Positions 42,115-55,043 are shown, counted from the stretch's first letter. The stretch: 64,000 nt of DNA from Charina bottae (GCA_023362775.1 JALMGJ010000008.1:34459001-34523000); one strand, 5' to 3'. Notes: generated by a model from the letters alone, not told the origin. Numbers and translations: made by a program.

Positions 42115-45100
42115 ACTTTATTTATGAAAATCCTTTCATTGGTTTGCTCACTTATGTAAGGTAAATCTTGTTTCCATATTGCGATCACTTCTATCTGTTA
42201 TAGTACATGAAAACAGGACAGATTGTGTTCAGGAAAATGGCCCATTTGCTTTATAAACAAGTGAGATAACTTTGAAATTGATCCTTTACATGCAATTTAT
42301 AAGTAGTAGGAACATTATACTGCAGCATAATTAAACAGCTAATACAGAAGTAGAGATGTGGTTGAGACAACAAACAATTAATACAAGTGTATATAAGCAT
42401 GTGCTTGCTTGATCAGCCATTTAATGAATTACAGTAACATAACAATATACTGTAACAATATCTGATATTTGATCACACAAACCCATTTCCATGTAAAATT
42501 ATACTTTAGGTACCAATGCTTTCATCAGTAAAGTTTTAAATGGAGAAGCAGCTGAGAAACTTCAGATGATAACCTTTTTTTCTGTCCTCCTTGGCTTCAT
42601 TTAGTTCTATTTTCAGGGAACTGACACAGTAGACAAGAACATTTGCATTGACTGCCCAATGAATCCCTGAAATTGCCAAGGAATGATAAAGTGGTGACAT
42701 AATTAATCATTACAATTAAGGATGGCTGTCCACATTTTTAAAACATTAGAAGCAAACACTGCTTGTATATGTGTGCTTGTGTGTGTGTGTATATGCACAC
42801 ATGAATCTACACACTGTGTAATTTGCTTCTAATAATCAAATAAGCCCTTAAGCTGATTGAAGTGTTTTGTTTGGGCTGCATTTTAAAGCAACTTCTAGGG
42901 TGAAATATTTATTTTCCATTGTCTTTGTTTCTTCCAATTTTGCAATGCAGAGCAGTCCCTCAGCTCAACAATAAACATAAAATGATATGCTTGTTGGGAA
43001 AAGTTGCTTACAAAAAAGTGTGTATTAGGGAATTCTCCTACATATTTTTCTTTAAAAAAAAAGACTGCAAGCCAACATGGAAATTAAATATAACATGTTT
43101 ATCCGTGAAAATTGTTGGTTATGTGTGTTCTTTAGCATGTGCAAAGTTCAGAAGCAGTTGGCATTAAACACCAGTGATGACACCAGGCATTGCAGAAATT
43201 CAAAACAGTTGCATTTATTCAAAACAGATAATAAAAGGTTTTCGTCTTCCAGAGCCCTGGAAGAGTTCACTCTCTTGGTTTACAAATAGCTTAAGCAGGC
43301 AGGCAGGCAAGAGCTAAAAATCACAAAGATACAAAGGCTAAGAGAAGAAGAAGGAGAAGAGGGAGGGAACAAGGAGAGCCTCCCTTTTATATTTTCTATC
43401 TAGGTCACTTGACATTCAAAACCTGGACCATTGTATCTTTTTGTATCTCTTCACCCCAAGAACCGTTGGAGCCTGAACATTTTATCCTATCACTCTTGCC
43501 ATGTGACTTTATCCCTTTGAATATTAATAAAAATACATGATAATAAAATGGATCAATCACAGTATGACTACTCCATTTCTAGTAATCCCCTAATCTCAAT
43601 CCACTCTGTATCATAGCCTTGTAAAAATGAAAATGGGGAGGGATCTTGTATGCCACTTTGAAGCTTAGAAATCTGTGCCAAAGATAGTTTTGCTCATTCT
43701 GTTCCTCCTTTAATGAGACTTAATACACTCATTTAACTAAATGTTAGCACCTATGCAACTTTCTTCCTCAAACAACTGATCAATAACTCCCAGTGGCATT
43801 AATGACTCAGAGATGTTGTAGAGAATATTTTGCCAACACAAAGACTAAGCTCTAAGACATTAAAAAAAGAAAAACCCTGTGTGGGAAGTAAACCTAGTTT
43901 ACACTTCTATTTTCCAACCTTAAACTATAAATCTCTTCAGCATTTCATATGTGCCAACATATTACTCAAAGTTATTCCTTAGCTACTTCCCTTTCCTCTT
44001 TCAAGACTCTTATATAGCAAGACAGATTAGAAAGGCTTTATAACTGACCACTTATAATGTATATATTAAATTAAATAAAAGTCGTCACCACTGCTGTTTG
44101 AAAAGAAGTTTTATGGGGACAAAACTGCCATCTTTCAAACTGACAAAATCTATCTTAGTCAGCATGTTTAGCATGTTTATTCCAATCTTTAGATTAAACT
44201 TCATCAAGTAAAGAAACTTTTCCATCTTTCTTTGGAGATTTCAATTTCTTTTAAAACAATTATGAGAAAGGAAACCAATAGGGGGGAGCTTTTTTTGTTT
44301 TTGTTTTACTAGTTTGGAATGTTATGTATTTAGAGAACTAAGAGAAGCATCTTTGTTTCCTTTCTCAGCTAAGGTCCAATGGATGTGGAACAAAGCTAAT
44401 TTCTTAACCAGTCTCATAGTCCTCTGCATCTCTTCCCTCCTTGGTCATTAGCTACCTAAAGGCACTGAACTATGCAGGGACACTACTCACCTAATTTTCA
44501 GTTTTCATTTACAAAAAAATGGGATTCTTGCTTTTTACTTGTAGGGAAAGGAGGTAAGCAATATTCCAATGGTGTGGTTTGTTAAGAAATAAGCTAGATG
44601 TCATCATACAGTCTCCTAGCCAATTATTGTAAATGCACTCTGGTAGGTAAAAAGCAATTAACCCCTGCTTTAATATTTCATAAAGTTAAATTATACATGT
44701 TTATTCTTTCGAACCCAACAGAATGTGGGAAAGAAATCATGCAGATGGCTCAGAACTTGGTCCATCAGCAGGATAACTCTTTGAAAACAAACACATCAGG
44801 ACCACATTTGGTGTAGCTGGAGAAGCTGACAAAGATCAAGTTCAAAACCAGGACAGATTCAGCTGGGGGCTGCAGAGAACAAAACAAACAAACAATGCAT
44901 GTCTATGGTAGAAGCAATTTGGCAGTTGCTTGGAATGTTGCCAACTCCTCCAAAGACCCCCTCCATCCTGGTTGCATGACCCAGATTGAAGTATATGGAG
45001 TCCTCCCTGTGTTTCTCAGTACACATACATATAAACATACACAGATGCAACACAGGGGTAAAGCAGAAACACACACACACACGCAAGCAAGCAAGCAAGC

Positions 45101-45172
45101 AATGCATATGCAGCTGTCCTGATTACCAAAGAGACACACAGAGGCAATACATATGTACACACTCTGATTAGT
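42115..45172. other. No recognised gene; simple repeats and a possible LTR-like stretch
   Basis: (TG)n occurs at about 42780-42792. At 43175-43220, in antisense, 'gcatttattcaaaacagata' wording could be the polyadenylation region of an LTR, but ends were not found. (AC)n and (AAGC)n simple repeats lie at 45068-45101. The open frames are short and unsupported. Confidence 0.35.
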
Positions 45173-45180
45173 ACCTAGTG

Positions 45181-45452
45181 CAGAGCTTTCCAAACTTTTC
45201 ATGTTGGCGACACACACCAACTGCGGCGGCAGCGTGGCCTGCGGTGTCCTGGTGTGTCACACGCAAACCCGGAAGCACTGATGGAGGGAACCGTAAGGAG
45301 CGGCACCCCCACCAATCAGTGCTGCCACCGCCGCCGCTGCCGGGGGTGCCGCTACGGTTCCCCCCATCAGCGCTTCCGGGTTTGCGTGCGACACACCAGG
45401 ACACCGCAGGCGACGCAGTAGTGTGTCGCGACACACACTTTGGAAAGCTATG
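45181..45452. mobile_element. hAT-type MITE, family C, with internal hairpin and exact TSD
   Basis: An exact 8-bp TSD ACCTAGTG occupies 45173-45180 and 45453-45460. The ends are CAGAGCTTTCCAAACTTTTC and 'cactttggaaagctatg'. The interior is a large inverted repeat around 45325 ('tgatggagggaaccg' against 'cggttccccccatca'), similar to the copy at 34471-34732. Confidence 0.93.
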
Positions 45453-45460
45453 ACCTAGTG

Positions 45461-47394
45461 AGATGTGTCCACCTTACTTTGTCACACAGGGGGAAAAAAA
45501 CCAGATGCCTCCAATAGCCACTGCTGGTAAAGGGGTTGGAAGGAATCCAGAAGCTATGCTGTGCAAGTTTTTCCTACCTTGTTTAACATTTTAAAACTAT
45601 ACAACATGTTACTATGTACTATGCACTACTTTTTTCAAGTATTTCAAACCCAGTTTTATACATGTGAAGCTATTTTATTTAAATTTTAGTATTCTACGTA
45701 TATAAATGACAATTTTAACAAGATTTCTGCTTATCTAGAGTTTGCTAGTTTAATTCAAGCTCTGGTTAAATATGAACAGCCTATTTCTGCAAGCGGTACT
45801 TAAATGGTGAGTAGACTATTGCTGTGAACAATAATTGAACTTTGATTATGAAAGGACTAATGTTGGCCTATTTCCTTATATATCACTCAATAAATTAACT
45901 CTCTTATTAATCTCTACACAGCTGTAATTCTCACTGAATGCAGTGCAACTTTCTTCTGGGAAAGTAGGTATAAGATTCCAGCTCGATTTTTCCAAGCTTC
46001 CTATGGAGCTTCCACCTATGTGAACAACAGAATCTTGGTGGTGGTTGCACCCATTTTGGATGCTTTCTCGTAAGTACTTTTCTTCCTGTCTAGGGCTGGC
46101 CTTATCATGAGCTGAACGAAGCACCCACCTCAGGTGCCAGATCAGGACCAAAGTGTAGAAAGTATGTTTGCTGCTAGTGCATGGATTTTCTGCTGTAGGT
46201 GCAAATAAATGAGAGGAAGAGGATGAGATTCTAGGAGGATCCAGTTAGGTTCTTATGATGCTGACATCTTACCTCACTCAGGTCTTGCTAGCAGTCTGCT
46301 TAGTTGTTCCCTTCAACGGATTCTTGAAAGCTACCATATTTGGTACAGAACAACACTCATGAGTGAAAGAAGAAAATGCCCTTCTGAAACAGCTTTCAAG
46401 TAGGAAGGATCTCACTTCAAATCAATAAGCACCAATATTCGTAGATAGCTTTTTATCTCACTGATGATATGAGTAGTGAGGAGGTGCTCAATCTTCCACT
46501 TAGTCAGAATACAAGTGATTTGGCAGCTAGTGTAGCATCCATATCTCCACTGGAAATGGACATAACCACACATATTCCTGTAGGAAACTGTAGATCAGAG
46601 AAGATGTGGTGGAGGCGTAAGAAACAGCTGCTACTGAACTTAGTTCCTTAAGTCTAGATGATCAAGGACACAAGATCTGCTTGAGCAATGGACAGTCCAA
46701 GGAACCCAGAAGTTTATTGGGACTATTTGACTTACGATTTCATCAAGGTGTTTTCAGATTCAATGTTAATTTTCTTAGTAATTCTCATAACATCCTAGAG
46801 TTCTTGCTGCCTTGTTCATCTACTGTGCTGTTGTATTTTAATTATATAATTAAAATATTAATATTATTCATAATAATTTATGGACGTATGTGTGTGTGTT
46901 GTTCTCTGGGAGCATGGCTGACGAATAATACGTAAAATTCATAGAAATGAATAACTATTCAGTTTGTTGAAATAAGAAATATCAGGTTACATAAGCTGTT
47001 CCCTATATCAAAACTGAGATTTGCTCTATTGCTTCAATAGCAACTCAACTTTTGCAAGATAATGTTTTTTTAAAAAAAATTAAAGAGATATGACAGAGCC
47101 AAATATGGTAGAAAATTAATATGGTTACACTTAATAAATGTCCATAGTGGATAGCTTCTAGATTGTATTGACAAGTCCCTTGGTAAGACCTAAAACATCT
47201 TTGTAGAGTTAATTATGAATAGCAGCACTCAGTAATTCAATTTTTCAATGCATCTGTTTTACAAGCAACATGTTTCCTCCCAAAATTCCAGACACACAAA
47301 GAAGCAGGGAAAGTACTGAATGAAGTGCAATCATGGGCTTATCTTAAGTTATTTAGCAACTTGTCTCCCAAAGTTTTGTGTATTCTAAAATTCA
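45461..47394. other. No recognised gene
   Basis: AT-rich. The frames at 45876-46151 (minus), 46469-46651 and 46681-46935 have no known domain. Confidence 0.35.
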
Positions 47395-47409
47395 GAAATT
47401 CAGAAACTG

Positions 47410-48072
47410 TGTGAACAACAAGAAGGGACATTTTATCATGTTTGGTGGACATGTAAAAAAACTAGAAAATTCTGGATTCAAATACATACACTATTTCAGA
47501 AGATTTTAAAGATTAATCTACAATTGAAACTGGAGGCTTTTCTTTTGGGACTGATGGACAAACAGTTGGAAAAAAGTCATGGAACTTTGTTCATGTACAT
47601 GATAACTGCAGCGAGATTATTGTATGCACAAAGATGGAAAGATTTGGTACTACCCACAATGAACGGTTGATGCAACTTACTGAGATCGCTAAATTGATTT
47701 CTTCGATCAGAGAAAAGACATTATCTACATTTACTGCTGATAGGAAACCCCTTATAGAATGTTTGCATGAAACAGAAAAAAATGAACTTATGACTTATGG
47801 TTTTGATGATTAGATAGAATAGACTATAGAAAAAAGAGAGTTATGTTGTAACCATAGAGCAAGAGGTAAATTTATAGCTCTACTTATAGCTGCTGTAAAG
47901 AAGATCGGAAGTTACTTCTTTGTATCTTTTTTATTTCTTTTCTATTTCCTTTTTATCTTCTTTTCCTTTCTTGCACATTTAAATCTCTGTTTTCTTTTTT
48001 CTTCTTTTTGTTTCTCACTTTGTATTAGTTCCTATTAGTTTTTATCATGTTTCTCAAAAATCTTTAATAAAA
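47410..48072 (+). mobile_element. L1 LINE 3' end with exact TSD
   Basis: An exact 15-bp TSD GAAATTCAGAAACTG occupies 47395-47409 and 48073-48087. The first 86 codons, open from 47410, encode the C-terminal zone of L1 ORF2: the His/Trp/Cys part of the cysteine motif (GTFYHVWWTCKKTRKFW), LEAFLLGLMDK, and ITAARLLYAQRWKD. After a frame change the end follows (47672-47813: LTEIAKLISSIREKTLS ... LMTYGFDD). The 3' UTR is pyrimidine-rich and ends with 'ctttaataaaa'. The endonuclease and RT core are missing; it is a recent 5'-truncated copy. Confidence 0.9.
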
Positions 48073-48087
48073 GAAATTCAGAAACTG

Positions 48088-49899
48088 CACTAATTTATGC
48101 ACACATATACAGAGTCAGTGTAATGAGGCCCCTGAAAAATTATCAGCCTTTGTAGAAATCTACTCCCTACATGCAAAAGGTGGTAAGAATATTGAGAAAA
48201 CATATCATTTCATACTGCCAGCGGTTGATCACTTTTTAAACGCTTCTTGCTTACATTTTTAGAAATAGAAAGCCAGAACAACTGGAAAACAATTCTGACA
48301 CAGTACTTTCCTAATTCTAGGGAGATACATGAGCATGTGTGTGCATATTTTACATGAAAACTATGTGTCCTCTGAGCCAGTTCTGTTCATTCTACCTGTG
48401 AACAAATGAAATTTGGGCTTTAAACACATAAAATTTGGACTATAAATTGAACATATATTTTCAAACAACAAGAATTTGGGCTGTGCAGAGGTTCAAAAAG
48501 GATACTTTGATCTGACAAAACTCCAGATGAAATGTTCCTTCTAAGTAGTGTCCCAGGTCAAAGAAACATCTCTCCCCAGAGTGGCTGTGTTGTTTCTGTC
48601 TGTACAGTAAAAGGAGTATGGGGACAGTTCTAACAGAGACAGAACAGATGAATCAAGTCAGCCATTTCGATGATTCATCTTAAGCCATTGATGAAGATCA
48701 GCTTGATTTTCCAAGTCAAGACATTGCTTCATACTGTAAGTGATCATCAAGATTTAGATAATGCTTCAAGGCAAAGTTAGCTGCCCTGGGTCTTTCCAAT
48801 CTGACAGTCATATAAATCTAATATAATGATAATAACAATAACCACAACACATGTCTACAAGTAATAGGAATACACAAGGAATCTACACATGGGATCAAAA
48901 CCAGATTAAGATTCCCAGGCTCCAAGTATGATTATTTAGTGCTTACATAATTCTTTATATTTAGAATGGGCATATATAGAATAGTTGATTTAAATTATCA
49001 CTTTCCATCATTTATTGAAATTGATGCTGTTTTCACAATTCATTTAGTATAGATTGTGTGGAAATTTCTATTATTTTAAATAATATTATATAATGTTGCC
49101 CTTTTTGCACTGTTCCAAGTTAAAATATAATTAAATAATAATGTATTTAGAGATATTACTGTACATTCATTCATTTATATCAATGTATAGGTTGAAATAA
49201 TTAAAATTATCTGACCAGTCATCAAGAAACATTCTCCATCAACAGCTGTGGATGGTCAAAGTTCAATAAGCAAAATGTTAAACATACATCAAATACCATA
49301 ATAATAAAAGATAATAAACAATAAGGACAGCATGAAAAAGGTTGTTATAGAAAAAGCTAGGATAAAATAACAAACTACCCAGATTAAATGCAAAAAGAAA
49401 ACTGAGGGAACTGAAGCAAGTTTCAAAGGCCTGGGTAAAGATTTTTAACAGTGCACCAAATCCCCTGTGTTACATCCACACCTGTAAACATTTGCAGATG
49501 CAGACAAGGTAAGAATAGATGCTTGAATAGCATTCAACCTTTTTCTGATTAAACAAAGATCAGTCGTGAAAATGAACCTTCTAAAAAACCATCTAAATAT
49601 TATTTGGAGTGTTGGAAAGGCAGGGTATAACTGTTATTATAGTTTTAGCTTGTGTCTATTCTAACACCTGCTTCAAATGACAGCAATATGACTGAATAAG
49701 ACTTAAATCTCTCATTTGTGTTGCTGAACAGAATGGAAAGCATGGCCAACATAGACAGATTAGAAGGATCAATGAAGGAACTTTCTTGAGAGTTAATTGA
49801 ATGGAAAAAGTTGGCATAAAAGTTCGCTTATGCATCTTTGCATAAAAGTTTCCCTTGATTTATGCACTTTTTAAAAAGATATTGCTTCTCCTTCTCATT
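48088..49899. other. No recognised feature
   Basis: AT-rich sequence without open frames of note or recognisable repeats. Confidence 0.4.
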
Positions 49900-50640
49900 T
49901 AGCTGTTATCCTCAATTTCCTTGCATTATTTATTTAGATAAATGTATTTTCTTGTTTTTCTCTGGAACTCAGCATTTAGTTGGGCAAACTGTCCTCTGTC
50001 TTTGTTGTCTTTTGCTTTCTACTTGTCTATAGCTATTTTCAATGTATCATTAGACAGTCATTCTGATTTTTAAAATAATTTAAAGATTTTTTTGTTTCTT
50101 TCATCTTTAACTATGTTATGAATTTCAATCCAGAATTCCTCAGACACTTGATGAAATCTAACTTAAAACTATTTTTTTTACCTTTACAGTATAATCATAG
50201 TTCATATCTGGTTGGTTTGATTATTTTATTTGTTTACTTTAGTTTAAGTTGTATTTTTGTAAGAAGCAATTCTTGAGCCAATCTATAATCAGCATCAGGT
50301 TTTATTTTTTGCTAATGGAGTAGAGCATCACTATCTTTGCTTACACTCAATTTGATTTCAATGTTATCCATCTGTGATATCTATGTGCACAGTCATCTGT
50401 TAGGTTGTTGAAAGAAGGTATTTACTATAAACATTGAATTTTCTTGGCAGAATTATATTAGTATGTTTTCTGCTTCATTTCGTACACCAATTTTCCCATT
50501 ATTATAGGAGACTGGAATGCTGAAGTTGCCAATTTTATTTGATAAAAAATATGTTTGTACATTGCAAAATTCCACTGCATTTCCAAATTCATCTGAAGGT
50601 ACCTAACTTGATTCAATTGATAGTTCATATTTGCTGATTT
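49900..50640 (-). pseudogene. Old RTE/BovB-like LINE endonuclease-region relic
   Basis: The plus strand runs parallel to the antisense of the BovB endonuclease/RT linker. Matching wording, in order: 'actcagcatttagttgggca', 'acagtataatcatagttcat', 'tttcaatgttatccatctgt', 'ctatgtgcacagtcatctgt', 'gaattttcttggcagaa' and 'ctgcttcatttcgtacacc'. Many stops and indels make it an old copy. It could be an ancient BovB or a related RTE. Confidence 0.5.
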
Positions 50641-53372
50641 GATACAAAGAAGTGATTTGATTGAATTGCTTTTTAATCATTGACTCAAAGCTTTGCAGGA
50701 TCCTATAAAGAATATCCAACACATTTAAGCCTGTTTCAGATTAGTTTTAAGTGTTGTGTGGTCTTCTTTTGTATATGAGTACTGAACATTTTTCCATAAA
50801 GACCTCCAGCCCTTTGACAAAATGATGCTTCTCAGATCCCTATGATGTCAATATAGACATGAGACATACAGGCCTGAGAAGTAATTTCCAAAGAAAATAT
50901 TTACAAAGTAAAAAGGCAATAAAATTAGATAGAAAAGGGCATATATTTTCCTATCATTGAAAAGAATGACTGAAAGCAGATTCTTACTGATTTTTCTTCC
51001 TTGTTTGAGATTCCACCCATAAACTAGAAATTGCATTTCTTCCTTCAAGGCTTAGTTCTAACTTCACATAAGGTAGGGAGGGAGCTGTCAATTCAGACCT
51101 ATTCATATTTCAATTGTATGAATAATACATAGGAAAATTATCATGAAAGACAGAATTCATTCTTCTTTTATAGAAAAATTCACTGCTCTATTTTTTTCTA
51201 CCTATAGAGAGGACCGTAGATCATTAGTTACTAGTAAAGACAGGGAAGGGATATGATCACTGGGAGCTCTTTTAGATACTTTCATGCTTACTAAGTCAGT
51301 AGAATGCAGACTATAGGTGGGGGAGGAAAATACAAAGCAATTTTACAAACAGAATTACTCCATGAGTTGTTACAGATTTAAAGCTTTTTGGAGGCTTCAA
51401 AGTGGAGTCCTTCAAAACATGATGTTATGCTAGTTGAAATATCAAATGACTAAGTTGTTATATTGAAGAAAGAAAGAAAAGAATTACATAGCAGGAGACA
51501 GTATTATGATTTGCACACCACTTTCACTAGAAAGATACATTTTTGGTTCCTTGTTCATAGGCTCAGAATTTCTATTTCAGATCTGCTGCCCAACTTCAAG
51601 CACCTCCAACACAGCAGAATGGGTCTCATTTATGGTTTTACCCAGATACTATTGGTGCCATTTTCTATTCCCGACTTGCTGTTGTTGAGAAGTTGAATAC
51701 TAGAACAAAACATGCAGATAAACATTAATCCAAACTCTTTTGTTCTAAGTGCAAACAATGAACAGCTGCTTCAGCTCTTCTAGTCTTTCATATAGTGAAA
51801 AACTGTCAAAAATTCCCTCCTGTATTGCCATGTATTTTTCCAAGCTAAATATGTCCAATTTCTGCAATCTGGAGCCAGTGTTATTCTAACAAATTGGCTA
51901 ATGATAATTCAGACTGATGAGATACATTTTCAAAGTCCACTAGGAAGCTATTACCATCTTGTCCCAGCCTGATAGATATATAACTATTGAGGACTAGCAG
52001 AGAGAGATCTAATAGCCAGTACTTCAAAAACATGCAGGCTTCTAGGTCAATAGTTAACCTTAAAAAATATCCATGTTTAAATATCAAATCAATGACCTAT
52101 TAATCTTTGTTAAGGTGTGTGTATATTGGGGTTAGCTGGCTAGGATAGTTAATACCTTTTTGATGTTCCCACAAGACACTAATCTTCACATTGACCCACT
52201 TAAGCATGTGGTAGAAACAGGCCAATGACTAGTCCAAAATCCCTCAGTGGATTTTATTAGAGTTAATTTGAACCTCAGTCTCTTTAATCCAAATATGATT
52301 TTCCAGCCACTATTACTGCAAGAGAAGTGAAAGATGAACAAGCCTTAAAGCATTTTGATTTCTATTTGCTCTCAGGGAAGGGTTAGTTTTAGTATGGTTA
52401 ATAGAAAAACTGTGCCCTAAGGCTACTATTTTGATCCTTAAGGAATTACTATAATTGGGCTTGAGAAGTTTGGAAAGAGTAGAGAGTTACAATCTGCTTT
52501 CTGAAATACACAAGCATTGGTTCCTATATAGCATTTTGTTTAATGACCCTTATTCATTTACTTCTGGAAAACCTCAGAAGCACAATTCTGAATTTATTCT
52601 CAAGCATGGGCAACAACTGCACACCAATAATAATACATTTGCTGTGTGAGTTGTGTGCAATTTTACAGAATAGACAGGCTCAAATCAATTGAGAAAGAAT
52701 GTCTAGAAATTATAGAAAAGGGGGGGGGGAGAAAAACTGCCGATCTGACATTTACTGTCGTATCTGCCAGTTACTTTATTGAGATGAAAATCGAATTTTG
52801 AGGCAGCCTTGGGAAGTTAATTTTTCAGCTAACTCTGCTTTCTGTCTGAGGTTTCTTTTTTTTAAGAAACAAGACTTTCTTGTAGATGAAGAAGAAGTGT
52901 TAAACTGTTCCTTGTAAGTGTTTGACAGCTAATGCAAGCTATTCCAAACAACTTCCAAACTGTCTCAGGCACTTTTTTCTCCCTTTTCTGTGACTCAGTG
53001 AATTACTTCTTTGATTTCTTCAAATAAAAATAATATAATGAATACAGTATTGTGTCAGTTTCAATTTAGGATGTATCTTTTAGCACAAGCAATTACTAAA
53101 CAGTACATTCTAGCTTTCTGTTACAATGTTGTAAAGGGTACTTTGCCCTGATTTAAGCACAACTTCTTTTCATTATGGCAAAGGTTATTATATTTGATAG
53201 GGATGAACATTGTCTCCTTGCCTAACAAAAGTCATAATCCTAATTTTATTATTGGGAAATGTAGTTAGTTACCTCTCCTTTTCAAACAAAAAGCTAATAT
53301 TCTAGTGATTATGTATGTTAAACTATAGACATGGAGAAGTTATTTCATATTAAGCAATTTATATAAAATGGT
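50641..53372. other. No recognised gene
   Basis: AT-rich with a G-tract at 52722-52730. The overlapping frames at 51463-51696 and 51506-51688 have no known domain. Confidence 0.4.
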
Positions 53373-53390
53373 AATCCCAAAGTAGGATCT

Positions 53391-54758
53391 TTGGAATTTG
53401 GAGTAGAAGCTCTCTCACCTAGACTATACGGACTCCCCCAAATCCACAAAGACTCGATCCCACTCAGACCCATTGTAAGTGCCATTGGCTCCCCGACATA
53501 TGAATTATCCAAACATTTGGCAACCCTTTTACAGACCCACATCGGACAGACTCCATCACACATCAAAGACTCAGGACACTTCATCAACAAAATCAGCACC
53601 CTAAAACTCAACCACACGGACAAACTGGTCAGCTTTGACGTGGTCTCCCTGTTTACCAAGGTGCCAGTAAGGGACACCCTGGCACTCATCAAGCAAATCT
53701 TCCCAGAAGACATTACAGCTTTATTTCAACACTGCCTAACAACTAGTTACTTTCAATGGGAGAATGAGTTCTACGAACAGATGGATGGCGTTGCCATGGG
53801 AAGTCCCCTGAGCCCAGTCATAGCAAACTTTTACATGGAACACTTTGAAAAACAGGCTTTGGAATCGGCACCCATTACACCAACAGTCTGGTTCCGGTTC
53901 GTGGATGACACCTTCGCAATTTGGAGTCATACTGAAGAAGAACTGGAGAAATTTCTGGACCACCTAAACGGCATCCACCCCAATATACAATTCACTATGG
54001 AAAAAGAAACTGATGGCAAACTTCCATTTTTAGATACGCTGGTCATACGCAATCCGGACCTCAAACTAGGACACAAAGTATACAGAAAACCCACCCATAC
54101 GGACCGATATCTACACAAAAATTCCAATCGCCACCCACGACAAAAGAGAGGCATGATCAAAACCTTGGTGGACCGTGCTAATCGAAACTGTGAAACCCAA
54201 TTTCTCAACAATGAACTTAACCATCTGAATTGGGTCCTACAGGCAAATGGCTATTCCAAGAATGAAATAAAAAGAGCCATCAAACCAAGAAAACAACATC
54301 CAACTGAAGAAAAACAGCCCCCCACAAACAAAGTATTCCTGCCCTACATCAAAGGAGTCACTGACCGCATGGGAAAACTGATGGAAAAACACAACTTTCA
54401 AACAGTCTTCAGACCCACCAGAAAAATACAACAAATGCTAAAATCAGCAAAAGACAAAAGGGACCCCCGCACCGCTGCAGGAGTATACCGCATACCATGC
54501 AGCTGTGGACAAGTATACATCGGAACCACAAAACGAAGCATTCACACCAGGATAAAAGAACATGAAAGACACTGCAGACTACAGCAACCGGAAAAATCTT
54601 CAGTAGCTGAACATGCTCTCAAGCAAACGGGACACAAAATCCTATTTGAAAACACAGAAATACTGGACAACACCAAAAGCCACTACACCAGATTATACAG
54701 AGAAGCCATTGAAATTCACAAACACCAGCACAGTTACAATAAAAAGAAGAAAGTTTAA
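53391..54758 (+). CDS. PLE reverse transcriptase with GIY-YIG endonuclease, N-terminally truncated
   Basis: 455 codons without a stop. The ATG at 53391 is only 6 bp inside the insertion, so it is an accidental start in a truncated element. RT: about residues 10-30 GLPQIHKDSIPLRPIVSAIG; motif A with catalytic Asp in LVSFDVVSLFTKVP (about 81-94); MGSPLSPVIANFYME (about 136-150); motif C FVDD at residues 170-173; then DGKLPFLDTLV and the PLE-typical KVYRKPTHTDRYLH. A basic linker follows at about 250-360. GIY-YIG: GVYRIPCSCGQVYIGTTKRS from residue 364, then TRIKEHERHC with the expected Arg, and EHALKQTGH. The RT and endonuclease active-site blocks look intact. The upstream thumb or N-terminal part is missing, so autonomous activity is unlikely. 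It acts in the nucleus, copying PLE RNA at nicked DNA. Confidence 0.93.
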   Translation: MEFGVEALSPRLYGLPQIHKDSIPLRPIVSAIGSPTYELSKHLATLLQTHIGQTPSHIKDSGHFINKISTLKLNHTDKLVSFDVVSLFTKVPVRDTLALIKQIFPEDITALFQHCLTTSYFQWENEFYEQMDGVAMGSPLSPVIANFYMEHFEKQALESAPITPTVWFRFVDDTFAIWSHTEEELEKFLDHLNGIHPNIQFTMEKETDGKLPFLDTLVIRNPDLKLGHKVYRKPTHTDRYLHKNSNRHPRQKRGMIKTLVDRANRNCETQFLNNELNHLNWVLQANGYSKNEIKRAIKPRKQHPTEEKQPPTNKVFLPYIKGVTDRMGKLMEKHNFQTVFRPTRKIQQMLKSAKDKRDPRTAAGVYRIPCSCGQVYIGTTKRSIHTRIKEHERHCRLQQPEKSSVAEHALKQTGHKILFENTEILDNTKSHYTRLYREAIEIHKHQHSYNKKKKV

Positions 54759-54992
54759 AAATTAGCAAAACCTGGCTACCAGTCCTGAAAAACACAGCCT
54801 GCAAAAGGTCAACGAACTCAGTCCAACCACCAGGACATGGGAATACTTCTCACAATGAACATGCTAATCACGCTCATCAGCCACTCGTTAACATTTCAAC
54901 ACAACAAAAAACCCCACCTAATCTCCTATAATTTAGCTCTATAAATAGAACATTGCCACTCTACCTGGGCACAGATATTTTGCTTCTATCTG

Positions 54993-55043
54993 TGCTCCTG
55001 CCCTCTGAAGATGCTGGCCACAGATGCTGGCGAAACGTTAGGA
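54993..55043 (+). ncRNA. Hammerhead-ribozyme-like core in PLE 3' UTR
   Basis: CTGAAGA lies at 55005-55011 and GAAA at 55032-55035. Between them gctggc/gctggc can pair (two G-U pairs) around the loop cacagat to form stem II. C-G at 55036-55037 followed by TT gives a minimal stem III and a UH-type cleavage position between 55039 and 55040. The 'cct' before CTGAAGA can pair with 'agg' at 55040-55042 to start stem I. Hammerheads with very short stem III are known from PLEs. One extra nucleotide before stem II is non-canonical. Confidence 0.55.

Noticed and set aside
43175..43660. Possible antisense LTR ('gcatttattcaaaacag')
   Set aside because: One polyadenylation-like motif only; the ends could not be placed.
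53345..54804. Minus-strand frames under the PLE
   Set aside because: They are shadows of the PLE coding strand.
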